Assembly: GCA_038526735.1 (NCBI GenBank)
Contig: JBCBGM010000013.1
Span: 1-62,634, forward strand
Length of the DNA: 62,634 bases
Direction: 5' to 3'
Source of the DNA: Rubricella sp038526735
GTDB taxonomy: Bacteria; Pseudomonadota; Alphaproteobacteria; Rhodobacterales; Rhodobacteraceae
The stretch's first letter is position 1, and each line of letters begins with the position of its first letter. The translations under genes and the position numbers were made by a program. The notes under the pieces were generated by a model. That model was not told the origin of the DNA. It searched no databases and saw only the letters and a list, made by a program, of their open reading frames with translations. Positions 26,030-34,767 of this stretch are shown here, piece after piece.

Positions 26030-26631
26030 GGCGCGGTAATCGCGGCGAGGGCTGCGTCCTGCACCGAGCGCATCAGCGGCAACCGCGCATGAAACCCCGC
26101 CACCTCGACACAAACCCGATGCGGCACGGCCTTGGCAGAGGCCGCGGGGACCATCCCGTCATTGCCCGCGCCCAAGCCAAACCGATCACCCCAGCCCGTA
26201 CCCACAATCACCGTGATGTCATTGCGCCGATCAGCGAGATCAACAGTCAAACCCTCGCCAACACGCACACTCTCCCCCATCCGCCCGAGCGGACGGACCG
26301 GCCAGTCCAACACCCGATTCGCGAGCGGAGAGCCGTCGTTGGGGCTACCAATTTGAACCAGACGACGCACAGGCGGCGCCTCATCAAACATCAGCTCAGC
26401 GCCCAGCAGTCCGCCCATGGAAAAGCCCACAACGTCCCACTCAGAATCCGGCGCGATGCGCAGCATCTGCTGACGCACCGCGCGTTTCGCCGCCGCACGC
26501 TCAAGCCGCCGCGTGTCGTAACCAAGGCACACAGCCCGCAATCCAGCCGCCCGAAACCGGCGCGCCATCGGCCACATCGCCCCGACCCGAGGCCCCAGGC
26601 CGTGCACCAGAGCGATGGGCGGCTGGCTCAA
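26026..26631 (-). CDS. alpha/beta hydrolase (tandem copy 2)
   Basis: The 201-residue protein begins PPIALVHGLG and has the nucleophile elbow GFSMGG with a Ser, an oxyanion HGLG motif and a late His in VAGFHARLPL. It shares VHGLG, VRRLVQIGSPNDGSPLA and GNDGMVPAASA with the next upstream gene, so both come from one duplication. The substrate is unknown; lipase- or esterase-like activity is likely. It is coupled by ATGA overlaps on both sides. Confidence 0.85.
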   Translation of the reverse strand: MSQPPIALVHGLGPRVGAMWPMARRFRAAGLRAVCLGYDTRRLERAAAKRAVRQQMLRIAPDSEWDVVGFSMGGLLGAELMFDEAPPVRRLVQIGSPNDGSPLANRVLDWPVRPLGRMGESVRVGEGLTVDLADRRNDITVIVGTGWGDRFGLGAGNDGMVPAASAKAVPHRVCVEVAGFHARLPLMRSVQDAALAAITAP

Positions 26632-27290
26632 GCGTCTTCTCCGATGCCATCGAAATAACCCTGCCGCAGGAAGCTTTTCACATGCGCGCCGACGACAGAG
26701 CTCACCGGCAGCATCGTGTGGCTCGTCTCCACCAACACCGCATTGCCCGGCCCGGCGCCCAAGGCGCTCTCGACGGAGACTTTGCCGTCATTGGCATCCT
26801 CAAGCCCATAAAACTGCGTCACGGTCCGCCAACCCCCGGTGCCTGCAATCGCGCCGAGGAGCATCCGCTCATCGTCGGGCAGATGCAGCAGGTCGATATC
26901 GCGCTCGGCCAACGCATCGAGCGTCGGGCCGAAGACTTCTGCCACACCTGGGATTTTCCGCGCCACATCCGCCAAAGGGGACCCAAGGTTCGGAGAGCCC
27001 ATCTGCACCACCCGCCGCACCTGCCGCGACAACAGCCCCACCTTCAACTGCAGCGAAACGATACCACCCAGCGAATGCCCCACCAGATCGCAGCGCGCGT
27101 CGCCCACGGCCTCTTGCACCTGTTCGCCCACGATATGGCGCAACTCAGAGAGGGTGCCGGTCGTCGACGGATACTCCACGAGAAAGACCGAAAACCGCGC
27201 CGCCAGCAGCCTGTGTGCCAAAAGCATCATCGACGGAGAGCCGCGCCCAAGCCCGTGCACCAGCCCAACCGGCAGCGGCTCTAGATCCAT
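26628..27290 (-). CDS. alpha/beta hydrolase (tandem copy 1)
   Basis: The 220-residue protein has VGLVHGLGRG, the nucleophile elbow VGHSLGG and a C-terminal His in VETSHTMLPV. The phrases RRVVQMGSPNLGSPLA and EDANDGKVSVESA align with its downstream neighbour. It belongs to the PGAP1/lipase-like alpha/beta group by pattern. The start at MDLEPLP was chosen because the longer frame adds 8 residues upstream of the conserved VHG. It leads an operon with copy 2 and an MFS transporter. Confidence 0.85.
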   Translation of the reverse strand: MDLEPLPVGLVHGLGRGSPSMMLLAHRLLAARFSVFLVEYPSTTGTLSELRHIVGEQVQEAVGDARCDLVGHSLGGIVSLQLKVGLLSRQVRRVVQMGSPNLGSPLADVARKIPGVAEVFGPTLDALAERDIDLLHLPDDERMLLGAIAGTGGWRTVTQFYGLEDANDGKVSVESALGAGPGNAVLVETSHTMLPVSSVVGAHVKSFLRQGYFDGIGEDA

Positions 27291-27383
27291 GTTTGAGAGT
27301 GATGCCACCAACAACGATCCCTGATTGGCAATCCGGACGCTCCTGAGTATAGCGTCCCGTCGTAGTTGGAAAGTCGCTCACAC

Positions 27384-28106
27384 ATGTCCACCACCACGCA
27401 GCCAGAAAACAGCGTCCGCGCAGAGTTTTTGCGTGGGATTTGGGAGAGTCTGCCCTTCCTGCTGGTGGTTGCCCCGTTTGGCCTCCTGTTCGGCGTTGTG
27501 GCAACCGAGGCGGGGCTGAACCTCGTTGAGACGATGGCGATGACGTTTCTGGTGATTGCTGGTGCCGCGCAGTTCACCGCCATCGCTTTGATGGAAGAGA
27601 ACGCCCCCACCGTGATCGTCGTTTTGACCGCTCTGGCCGTAAATCTGCGCATGGCGCTCTACTCGGCCTCCATGGCACCGCACTTGGGCAAAGCGCCCAT
27701 CTGGCAACGCGCGCTCGTCGCCTACATGCTGGTCGATCAAAGCTACGCGGCATCAGCCGCGCGCTACGAAGAGGCTCCGACCCTCAGCACCACCGAAAAG
27801 GCGAGCTACTTCTTTGGCTTCGTGACGCTGATCATCCCGATCTGGTACGCCTCAACCTATCTCGGAGCGGTCGCGGGCGCTGCGATCCCACCCGAATATG
27901 CGCTCGATTTTGCCGTGCCCATCACCTTCATTGCGCTCGTCGCCCCCCTCTTGCGCTCGCTGCCGCATCTTGTTGCGGCCGTGACATCCGTGGTGCTGAC
28001 CCTCGCGTTGCTGTGGGTGCCCTTCTCGCTCGGCCTGATCATCGCAGCTTGCGTCGCGATGCCCGCAGGCGCGCTGACCGAATACTGGTTGGAGAAGCGC
28101 AAATGA
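27384..28106 (+). CDS. azlC: AzlC family branched-chain amino acid exporter, large subunit
   Basis: The 240-residue protein has about six to seven helices with the family pattern LPFLLVVAPFGLLFGVVA and GAAQFTAIAL, followed by LRMALYSASMAPHL. With AzlD it exports branched-chain amino acids, and related pairs (YgaZH) export valine and methionine. The start MSTTTQPE is the first ATG before the conserved part. It overlaps azlD by ATGA. Confidence 0.93.
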   Translation: MSTTTQPENSVRAEFLRGIWESLPFLLVVAPFGLLFGVVATEAGLNLVETMAMTFLVIAGAAQFTAIALMEENAPTVIVVLTALAVNLRMALYSASMAPHLGKAPIWQRALVAYMLVDQSYAASAARYEEAPTLSTTEKASYFFGFVTLIIPIWYASTYLGAVAGAAIPPEYALDFAVPITFIALVAPLLRSLPHLVAAVTSVVLTLALLWVPFSLGLIIAACVAMPAGALTEYWLEKRK

Positions 28107-28426
28107 GCCTCTCCCCCGACCTCTGGATCGTGATCGCCCTCCTGGGCCTTGGCACCTTCAGCCTGCGGTTCTCATTTCTCGGGCTCGTGGGTGACCGCGA
28201 AATCCCCAGCTGGGCGCTAAGACTTTTGCGTTATGTGCCAGTCGCCGTGATGCCCGGCCTCGTCGCACCGCTGGTGCTGTTCCCCGCCGCCACCGGCGGT
28301 GAGCCTGACGCCGCCCGGCTCGGCGCCGCCTTTGCCGCACTCATCATCGGCGCCCTCAGCCGCAACACGCTCGGGAGCATCGTAGCGGGCCTCGCCACGC
28401 TCTACCTGCTGCTCTGGCTTCTCTAA
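28103..28426 (+). CDS. azlD: AzlD family transport subunit
   Basis: The 107-residue protein has three to four hydrophobic segments (WIVIALLGLGTFSLRFSFLG, RYVPVAVMPGLVAPLVLF and IVAGLATLYLLLWLL), typical of the small AzlD partner. The ATGA overlap with azlC and the conserved TFSLRF motif support the call. No regulator gene is adjacent. Confidence 0.92.
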   Translation: MSLSPDLWIVIALLGLGTFSLRFSFLGLVGDREIPSWALRLLRYVPVAVMPGLVAPLVLFPAATGGEPDAARLGAAFAALIIGALSRNTLGSIVAGLATLYLLLWLL

Positions 28427-28524
28427 ACAATTTCCCGCTTTCCCAACCGCTGTTTCCAAATCGGGGCTTTTATCATCCTGCGGAAGGCCTATCTGCGCTT
28501 CACTCGACTTTGAAAGGACGCGGT

Positions 28525-29223
28525 ATGAGCCTGACCGATCACCCGATTAATGAATTCCGCCCAGCGCAGAACCCCGACGTTTTACAGCTTTATTCCTTCC
28601 CCACCCCCAACGGCATCAAGATCGGTGCTTTCCTTGAGGAAAGCGGCCTCCCCTACGAGGCGCACACGATCTCGATCATGCGCGACGATCAGTTCAACCC
28701 CGGCTTTTTGCAGATCTCTCCCAACAACAAGATCCCCGCGATCTATGACCCCAACGGCCCCGAGGGCACGCCGGTGACCTTGTTCGAGAGCGGTGCGATC
28801 CTGGTCTACCTCGCTCAGAAAACCGGCAAGTTCCTGCCCGCAGGGGACGCAGGCACCGAGACGATGCAGTGGTTGATGTGGCAGATGGGCGGCCTTGGCC
28901 CGATGCTTGGCCAGTTCGGGCACTTCTACAAATTCGCCGCCGACAAAACCACCGACGACTACGCCGTCAACCGGTACTCTGGCGAGGCAAAGCGCCTCTT
29001 GGGCGTGCTCAACACCCAGCTTGAGGGCAAAGACTTCGTTGCGGCGGGCCAGTACACGATCGCCGATATGGCGATCTGGCCGTGGCTAAAGGTCATCGAT
29101 TTTTATGGCGGTGGCGAAGTGCTGGAGCTTGAGAGCTTCCCGAATGTGACCCGCTATCTGGCCGCAATGCTCGCCCGCCCCGCAAGCGAGGCGGCGCTCA
29201 ACATCCCGGACCGCGCCGGCTGA
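28525..29223 (+). CDS. glutathione S-transferase family protein
   Basis: The 232-residue protein has an N-terminal thioredoxin-like domain (LQLYSFPTPNGIKIGAFLEE) and a second helical domain, in the YghU/GstB-like group. The NKIPAIYDPNGP and LFESGAILVYLAQKTG motifs make the glutathione site. No cysteine sits at the usual helix-1 position; the Pro/Asn-rich PTPNGIK start suggests a Nu-class style active site. The substrate is unknown. GAAAGGA precedes the ATG. Confidence 0.9.
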   Translation: MSLTDHPINEFRPAQNPDVLQLYSFPTPNGIKIGAFLEESGLPYEAHTISIMRDDQFNPGFLQISPNNKIPAIYDPNGPEGTPVTLFESGAILVYLAQKTGKFLPAGDAGTETMQWLMWQMGGLGPMLGQFGHFYKFAADKTTDDYAVNRYSGEAKRLLGVLNTQLEGKDFVAAGQYTIADMAIWPWLKVIDFYGGGEVLELESFPNVTRYLAAMLARPASEAALNIPDRAG

Positions 29224-29225
29224 GC

Positions 29226-29681
29226 CTAGCCCGGCAAGCGCCCCTCGATGGCGTAGGTCAGCAACTCCACAACCTGCGCTGGCGTTTTCACGACCGCCAG
29301 CGCAGCCGCGTCCACCTCTTTGAGCGCATGCGCATGCTCGTCTTGGTGCATGACGATCAACGAGGTGCCGAGGGCCGCCGCGTAGCCCGCATCAAACGCG
29401 GCATTCCACTGGCGGTACTTCTCACCAAAGCGCACGACTACGATATCCGCCTCTTCGATCAGCTTGCGGGTGCGCAGCGCGTTGACCTTGGCACCCTTGT
29501 GATCGTGCCAGAACTTGTTCTCTTCAGCCCCGAGGATCGCCACCCCGCAATCATCCGAGGCGGCATGGTCCGTCACCGGCGCCGTCAGCGTGACAGGCAA
29601 CCCAGCCGCCGCAACACCCGCCGCAATCTCATCGCGCCAGTCGGTGTGGATCTCACCCGAAAGATAAACCGTGTAATGCAT
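29226..29681 (-). CDS. YtoQ family protein
   Basis: The 151-residue protein starts MHYTVYLSGEIHTDWRDEI and includes GAEENKFWHDHKGAKVNALRT (in parts), the conserved core of the YtoQ family. These proteins are short nucleoside-deoxyribosyltransferase-like folds with no assigned function. The chosen start matches the family; a longer frame would add 33 residues of low-quality sequence. It converges on the GST gene with a 2-base gap and lies just after pheT. Confidence 0.88.
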   Translation of the reverse strand: MHYTVYLSGEIHTDWRDEIAAGVAAAGLPVTLTAPVTDHAASDDCGVAILGAEENKFWHDHKGAKVNALRTRKLIEEADIVVVRFGEKYRQWNAAFDAGYAAALGTSLIVMHQDEHAHALKEVDAAALAVVKTPAQVVELLTYAIEGRLPG

Positions 29682-29703
29682 CTGAACTGCCCTATTCCCT
29701 AGT

Positions 29704-32103
29704 TTATCCGCGCAGGCTGCCGCCCGTCGCTTTTTGCACGGCGGCCACGACCTTGGCCGACACCGCCTCGATCTCTGCATCCGTCAGCGTGGCGTCGCGT
29801 GGCTGCAACCGCACCGCAATCGCGACGGACTTTTTGCCCGCCCCCATCTGCGCCTCGGCCTTGTCACCGGCAAAGACATCAAAGACCGAGACCGCCTCGA
29901 TCAGCACCTTGTCAGCACCGGTTGCGGCCTTGACCAGCTTGTCGATCTCAAGGTCCGCGTCGACAACGAAGGCAAAGTCTCGCTCCACCGATTGCAGGTC
30001 AGAGATGGCCAGTGCAGCGCGCGTCGTCCCCTTCGATTTCGGGAAGGGCACATTCTCCGGCAGCACCGTAAAGGCGACTGCAGGCCCCTTCACATCCATC
30101 TCTTTCAAGACCTTCGGATGCAGCTCTCCGAAGTAAGCCAGCGGATTCTTCGGCCCCAGCGACAGCACACCAGAGCGGCCTGGGTGGAACCATCCGGGCG
30201 CTGTGCGCATCACCATCAGCCGCTCGACCGGCGCGCCGATTGCCGCCAATGCCGCCTGCGCATCCGCCTTTGCGTCAAACGCATCGACCATCCGCCGCGT
30301 GCCATGGGCATTGCGCGGCGCCGTGGCCCCAGAGCGCAGACCAGAGGCATGCAGCGCCTCCTCCCCCGGCTCCCCGCCCGAGAACACCGGCCCGACCTCA
30401 AAAAGCGCGAGATCAGCAAACCCCCGCGCCTGATTGCGCGCCGCCGCCGCCAGCAACGCTGGAAGCAGATCAGGCCGCATATGGCTCATATCGGAAGAGA
30501 TCGGGTTCTCCAGCATCGTGGCGTCATCGCCCTTGCCAAAGAGCGCCGCGGCCTTTTGCTCGATAAACGAGTAGCTCACGCATTCATTGTAGCCGAGTGC
30601 GGCGATCGTCCGCCGAGCAGCAGAGGTCCGCCGCTGCATCGGCGTTTGCACAGGTCGCGTCACCCCAGCGGGGCGCGGCAAGGGCTTGCCCTCCAGCTTA
30701 GTGAGAGAGGCCACGCGCGCCACCTCTTCCACGATATCCGCATCGCCCTGCACATCCGGTCGCCACGACGGCACATGCACCCGGTCGCCCTCAACGACAA
30801 AGCCTAGTGCGGTTAAAATCCGCTCTTGCTCATCCGCGGGGATATCCATCCCCACCAGCGAAGAGCACCGCGCAGGGTTAAACGCATAGCTGCGCGCGGT
30901 GTCAGGGACCGCACCGGCGACGACAACCTCCGACGGCTCCCCACCGCAAAGGTCGAGAACCATCTGCGTGGCAATCTCCATCCCCTCGGGCGTAAAGGCC
31001 GGGTCAATACCCCGCTCAAACCGGTAACGCGCATCGGAGTTGATCTTGAGCTTGCGGCCAGTGTGCGCGGTGCGGATCGGGTCGAAATACGCAGCCTCGA
31101 TGAAGACGTTCACCGTCTCCTCGGTGCAGCCAGAGACCTCTCCGCCCATCACGCCGCCAATCCCCTCAGGGCCGGCGTCATCCGCGATCACTGTCATGCC
31201 ATCCGCCAGCGGATATTCCTTGCCATCCAGCGCCAGGATGCTTTCGCCCTCATCAGCAAACCGCACGTGAATATCACCGGAGACCTTGTCCGCATCAAAC
31301 ACATGCAATGGCCGCGCGCGGTCGTAGGTCAGGAAGTTGGTGATATCCACCAGCGCAGAGATCGGCCGCAACCCAATCGCGGTCAGCCGCTGCTGCAACC
31401 ATTTGGGCGAGGGGCCGTTCTTCACGCCGCGAATGTAGCGCCCGACAAACACCGGGCAGGCGCTGTCTTTGACCTCATCGCGCAGCGACACGCCGATGGG
31501 GCTGGCAAACGCACCGGCCACAGGCACCGTCTCGGGCGTGTTCACCGTGCCCAACCCCCTTGCCGCGAGATCGCGCGCAACCCCAGCAACGCCCAGAGCG
31601 TCGGGGCGGTTGGGGGTAATCGCAATCTCGATCATCGGGTCGTTAAGCTCCGCCACGTCGATATAGCGCTGCCCAACCTCCGCCGCCTCAGGCAGCTCAA
31701 TAATCCCGTCATGCTCATCCGAAACCATCATCTCTCGCTCGGAGCACATCATCCCGTGGCTTTCGACACCCCGGATTTTGCCAACCTGAATGGTCGTGTC
31801 GATGCCCGGCACATAAGTGCCCGGATGCGCCACCACGACCTTGATACCCGCCCGCGCATTCGGCGCGCCGCAGATGATCTGCTTCTCGCCCTGATCCGTC
31901 TCGACCATGCACACCCGCAGACGGTCGGCATCCGGATGCTTTTCGGCGGTTTTGACGTAGCCCACGGTAAAGGCGCCCAGCTTCTCGGCGGGATCATCCA
32001 CCTCCTCCACTTCGAGCCCCAGATCGGTGAGGGCGTAGAGGATGTCATCGAGGGAGGCATCGGTCTCCAGATGGGTCTTCAACCAGGACAGGGTGAACTT
32101 CAT
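29704..32103 (-). CDS. pheT: phenylalanyl-tRNA synthetase beta chain
   Basis: PheT pairs with PheS to charge tRNA(Phe). The 799-residue product has the usual order: an N-terminal EMAP/tRNA-binding-like part (about 40-150, TVGYVKTAEKHPDADRLRVC), the B3/B4 editing domain, B5 and a C-terminal FDX-ACB domain. The start MKFTLSWLKTHLE is canonical. A 74-residue membrane-protein gene separates it from pheS on the same strand. Confidence 0.97.
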   Translation of the reverse strand: MKFTLSWLKTHLETDASLDDILYALTDLGLEVEEVDDPAEKLGAFTVGYVKTAEKHPDADRLRVCMVETDQGEKQIICGAPNARAGIKVVVAHPGTYVPGIDTTIQVGKIRGVESHGMMCSEREMMVSDEHDGIIELPEAAEVGQRYIDVAELNDPMIEIAITPNRPDALGVAGVARDLAARGLGTVNTPETVPVAGAFASPIGVSLRDEVKDSACPVFVGRYIRGVKNGPSPKWLQQRLTAIGLRPISALVDITNFLTYDRARPLHVFDADKVSGDIHVRFADEGESILALDGKEYPLADGMTVIADDAGPEGIGGVMGGEVSGCTEETVNVFIEAAYFDPIRTAHTGRKLKINSDARYRFERGIDPAFTPEGMEIATQMVLDLCGGEPSEVVVAGAVPDTARSYAFNPARCSSLVGMDIPADEQERILTALGFVVEGDRVHVPSWRPDVQGDADIVEEVARVASLTKLEGKPLPRPAGVTRPVQTPMQRRTSAARRTIAALGYNECVSYSFIEQKAAALFGKGDDATMLENPISSDMSHMRPDLLPALLAAAARNQARGFADLALFEVGPVFSGGEPGEEALHASGLRSGATAPRNAHGTRRMVDAFDAKADAQAALAAIGAPVERLMVMRTAPGWFHPGRSGVLSLGPKNPLAYFGELHPKVLKEMDVKGPAVAFTVLPENVPFPKSKGTTRAALAISDLQSVERDFAFVVDADLEIDKLVKAATGADKVLIEAVSVFDVFAGDKAEAQMGAGKKSVAIAVRLQPRDATLTDAEIEAVSAKVVAAVQKATGGSLRG

Positions 32104-32171
32104 GGTGGTGTCTCACAGCGCAAAGGGCGGGCGCGGGCGGGATACCCCAGCGCGCGGGGGGAGGAAAGGCC

Positions 32172-32396
32172 TCAGTCCTTTGAGCGCCGTTTCCGGATTT
32201 GGGCGACGCGCCAGGTCAAAAACAGCGCTGGCACGATCAACACTGCCCAGATCATCGCATTGGTGGTGGTCAGGCGCAGGGCGATGTCGTTCGGCACATC
32301 GGGCGAAGACAGGAGGGCCACATGCGCGCCGATCACCAACGCCGCAATCGCCGCCCAATAAACCTTCTGCCAATGCTGCCGGAGCCAGTGTTTCAT
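32172..32396 (-). CDS. small membrane protein between pheS and pheT
   Basis: The 74-residue protein MKHWLRQHWQKVYWAAIAAL has two hydrophobic segments (WAAIAALVIGAHVALLSS and MIWAVLIVPALFLTW) with a basic tail. No known family is recognised. It lies 58 bases after the pheS stop and 68 before the pheT start, so it is likely co-transcribed with both. A longer start would add 13 residues. Confidence 0.65.
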   Translation of the reverse strand: MKHWLRQHWQKVYWAAIAALVIGAHVALLSSPDVPNDIALRLTTTNAMIWAVLIVPALFLTWRVAQIRKRRSKD

Positions 32397-32454
32397 GCGG
32401 AGAGAGTTAGCGTCGGGCCTGACAGCGCCCACCACGCTTTCGCTCTATGAGCGA

Positions 32455-33534
32455 CTACCGGCTTAAACCGCCATGCAACGTCGGCTGATCCAGCGGCACA
32501 AAGCCGTAGTGCCGCAGCCAGCGCAGGTCGCTGTCGAAGAAGGCGCGCAGGTCAGGGATGCCGTATTTCAGCATCGCAATCCGGTCGATCCCCATGCCAA
32601 ACGCAAACCCCTGCCATTCATTCGGGTCAATCCCACCCGCCTGCAGGACCTTCGGATGCACCATGCCAGAGCCCAAAATCTCCAGCCAGTCATCCCCTTC
32701 GCCAAGCTTGAGCGTGCCGCCCTCCCACGAGCAGCGGATATCCACCTCGGCAGACGGCTCAGTGAACGGGAAGTGCGAGGCGCGGAACCGCAGCTCGACC
32801 TCGTCCACCTCAAAGAACGCCTTGCAGAATTCTTGCAATACCCATTTCAGGTTCGCCATCGAGATATCGCGATCAATCGCCAACCCCTCGATCTGATGGA
32901 ACATAGGCGTGTGCGTCTGGTCGTAATCCGCGCGGTACACACCGCCGGGCGCGATAATCCGGATCGGCGCGCCCTGATCCTGCATCGAGCGAATCTGCAC
33001 CGGCGAAGTATGTGTCCGCAGAACATGCGGCGGGCGATTATCGCCCTCAGCGCGGTGCATATAAAACGTGTCCATTTCCGCCCGCGCGGGGTGGTGGCTG
33101 GGGATGTTCAGCGCATCGAAATTGTACCAATCCGTCTCGATCCGCGGCCCTTCCGCCACCGCAAATCCCATGTCGGCAAAGATCGCGGAGACTTCTTCGG
33201 TCACCTGGCTGATCGGATGCAGCGTGCCCATCGCCGCCGGGCGCGCCGGGGCTGAGACATCAAGCCACTCCTCCGCCAACCGCGCCTCAAGGGCTGCATC
33301 CGCGAGCGCCGCCCGTTTTGCCAGCACGGCCGAGTTCAGCTCGTCTTTCAGCGCGTTCAGCGCCGGGCCTGCGGTTTGGCGCTCTTCCGGGCTCATCTTG
33401 CCCAGCTCGCGCATCTTGAGGCTTACCTCGCCCTTTTTGCCAAGCGCCGAGACACGAACATCCTCAATCGCAGCCTCATCGGAGGCCGCATTGATGCGCT
33501 CTAGCCAAGCGGTTCTGAGATCAGAAAGGTCCAT
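32455..33534 (-). CDS. pheS: phenylalanyl-tRNA synthetase alpha chain
   Basis: PheS carries the catalytic core of the PheRS heterotetramer. The 359-residue product has the N-terminal coiled coil with the GKKGEV element, class II motif 2 (RTHTSPVQIRSM at about 200-215) and the C-terminal motif 3 with GMGIDRIAMLKYG. The start MDLSDLRTAWLERI is canonical. It is divergent from the KpsC/S-like gene, with 126 bases between starts. Confidence 0.97.
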   Translation of the reverse strand: MDLSDLRTAWLERINAASDEAAIEDVRVSALGKKGEVSLKMRELGKMSPEERQTAGPALNALKDELNSAVLAKRAALADAALEARLAEEWLDVSAPARPAAMGTLHPISQVTEEVSAIFADMGFAVAEGPRIETDWYNFDALNIPSHHPARAEMDTFYMHRAEGDNRPPHVLRTHTSPVQIRSMQDQGAPIRIIAPGGVYRADYDQTHTPMFHQIEGLAIDRDISMANLKWVLQEFCKAFFEVDEVELRFRASHFPFTEPSAEVDIRCSWEGGTLKLGEGDDWLEILGSGMVHPKVLQAGGIDPNEWQGFAFGMGIDRIAMLKYGIPDLRAFFDSDLRWLRHYGFVPLDQPTLHGGLSR

Positions 33535-33660
33535 GCGGTCGGTTCCCTCAGGCAGGTTTCAGCGCGGCAGATAGCAAAGCGCGCGGGCAGTGCCAATGCG
33601 CGTCGTTGAAATCATATGCGCGCTTGGCTAGGCCGACCGGAGCACTCCACAGGAGGCCAC

Positions 33661-34767
33661 GTGCCACGCACCGCCCTGCCCACCCGAAGCCCTGCCGCCT
33701 GGGCCGCCCGCCGCCGCTACGCTTGGGCCATCGTACGCGCGCAATTCTGGGCGGCCTGGGTGATCTCTTTTGTCAGGCCGGTGGTGCTGGGGGTCTATTT
33801 CAACAAACCCGAAAGCCTGGCCCTTGCCGCCATCAAGCCCGAGGCGGTGCATATCGCGATCAGCCTCGCCAAACAGAAACGCGGCTGGCGAGAGCGTGAC
33901 GGCGCGCGGTTTGCAGAGCTGGTCGCCGCACTCAGCAATCGCCGCCCCATCGCCGTTGCCGTCTGGGGTCGCCGGGATATCGAGGAGTTTGGCAGCGATC
34001 TCGTGCGCCCCGCCCGCGAGGGCTACCGCGTGGAGGCAGGGCTCTATTCCGGGCGCAAGCACCCCAAAAACAAACGCACCAGCCTCATCGCTTGCCGAGA
34101 GGGCATTTACTACGATGGCCACGCGCCCTCAGATGTTGAAACCGCGCTCAACGCGCTCACCCCCGGCCGCGGCCAGCACCCCGATGCCCTCGCCCTGATC
34201 GCCAAAATCACCGGCTCAGGCCTAACGAAATACGAGCTAGAGAAGGACGACACCAAGCTCCCCGAAGGTGCCGTGCTGATCATCGGCCAATGCACCGGAG
34301 ACCAAGCGATCGAGGCGACCCCCGCCCTCACCCGCACCAACCCGGGCCTTGTGGATTTGGTGATGGAGCATATCGCAGACGGCGCGCCGGTCTTTTTCAA
34401 ACCGCACCCCTACAACACCACGCTAGAGGCCGATGCCGCAGAAATCGCAGCCAACCACCCAAACGTCATCCAACTCGAAGGGCGCTTCAACGCCACCCCG
34501 ATGCTCGCTCAAAAACCCATTGTGGCGACGATCAGCTCCGGCGTTGGGCTGGAGGCGGCGATCCGGGGCTGCGAGGTGCACACCTTCGGCACCGCATTTT
34601 ATTCCAACTGGGGCTTTACCAAAGACCACTTGCCCTGTCCGCGCAGAACCAACCAACTCACGGCCGAAGATGTGCTGGCGAGCGTCGTGATAGATCAGTC
34701 AGTCTATGTTGACCCCACCACAGGCCAAATCATCAGCGCAGATGCTGCGTTCGACCTGCCACTCTAA
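33661..34767 (+). CDS. KpsC/KpsS-like capsule polysaccharide glycosyltransferase
   Basis: The 368-residue protein has GIYYDGHAPSDVETALN, VLIIGQCTGDQAI, FFKPHPYN and SSGVGLEAAIRGCEVHTFG followed by FYSNWGFTKD, all typical of the capsular KpsC/KpsS beta-Kdo transferase group that builds the lipid-linked start of capsule. No other capsule gene is nearby. The start is GTG 33661, chosen because GGAGG lies 7 bases upstream. It converges on the Hint gene with a 4-base overlap. Confidence 0.7.
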   Translation: MPRTALPTRSPAAWAARRRYAWAIVRAQFWAAWVISFVRPVVLGVYFNKPESLALAAIKPEAVHIAISLAKQKRGWRERDGARFAELVAALSNRRPIAVAVWGRRDIEEFGSDLVRPAREGYRVEAGLYSGRKHPKNKRTSLIACREGIYYDGHAPSDVETALNALTPGRGQHPDALALIAKITGSGLTKYELEKDDTKLPEGAVLIIGQCTGDQAIEATPALTRTNPGLVDLVMEHIADGAPVFFKPHPYNTTLEADAAEIAANHPNVIQLEGRFNATPMLAQKPIVATISSGVGLEAAIRGCEVHTFGTAFYSNWGFTKDHLPCPRRTNQLTAEDVLASVVIDQSVYVDPTTGQIISADAAFDLPL

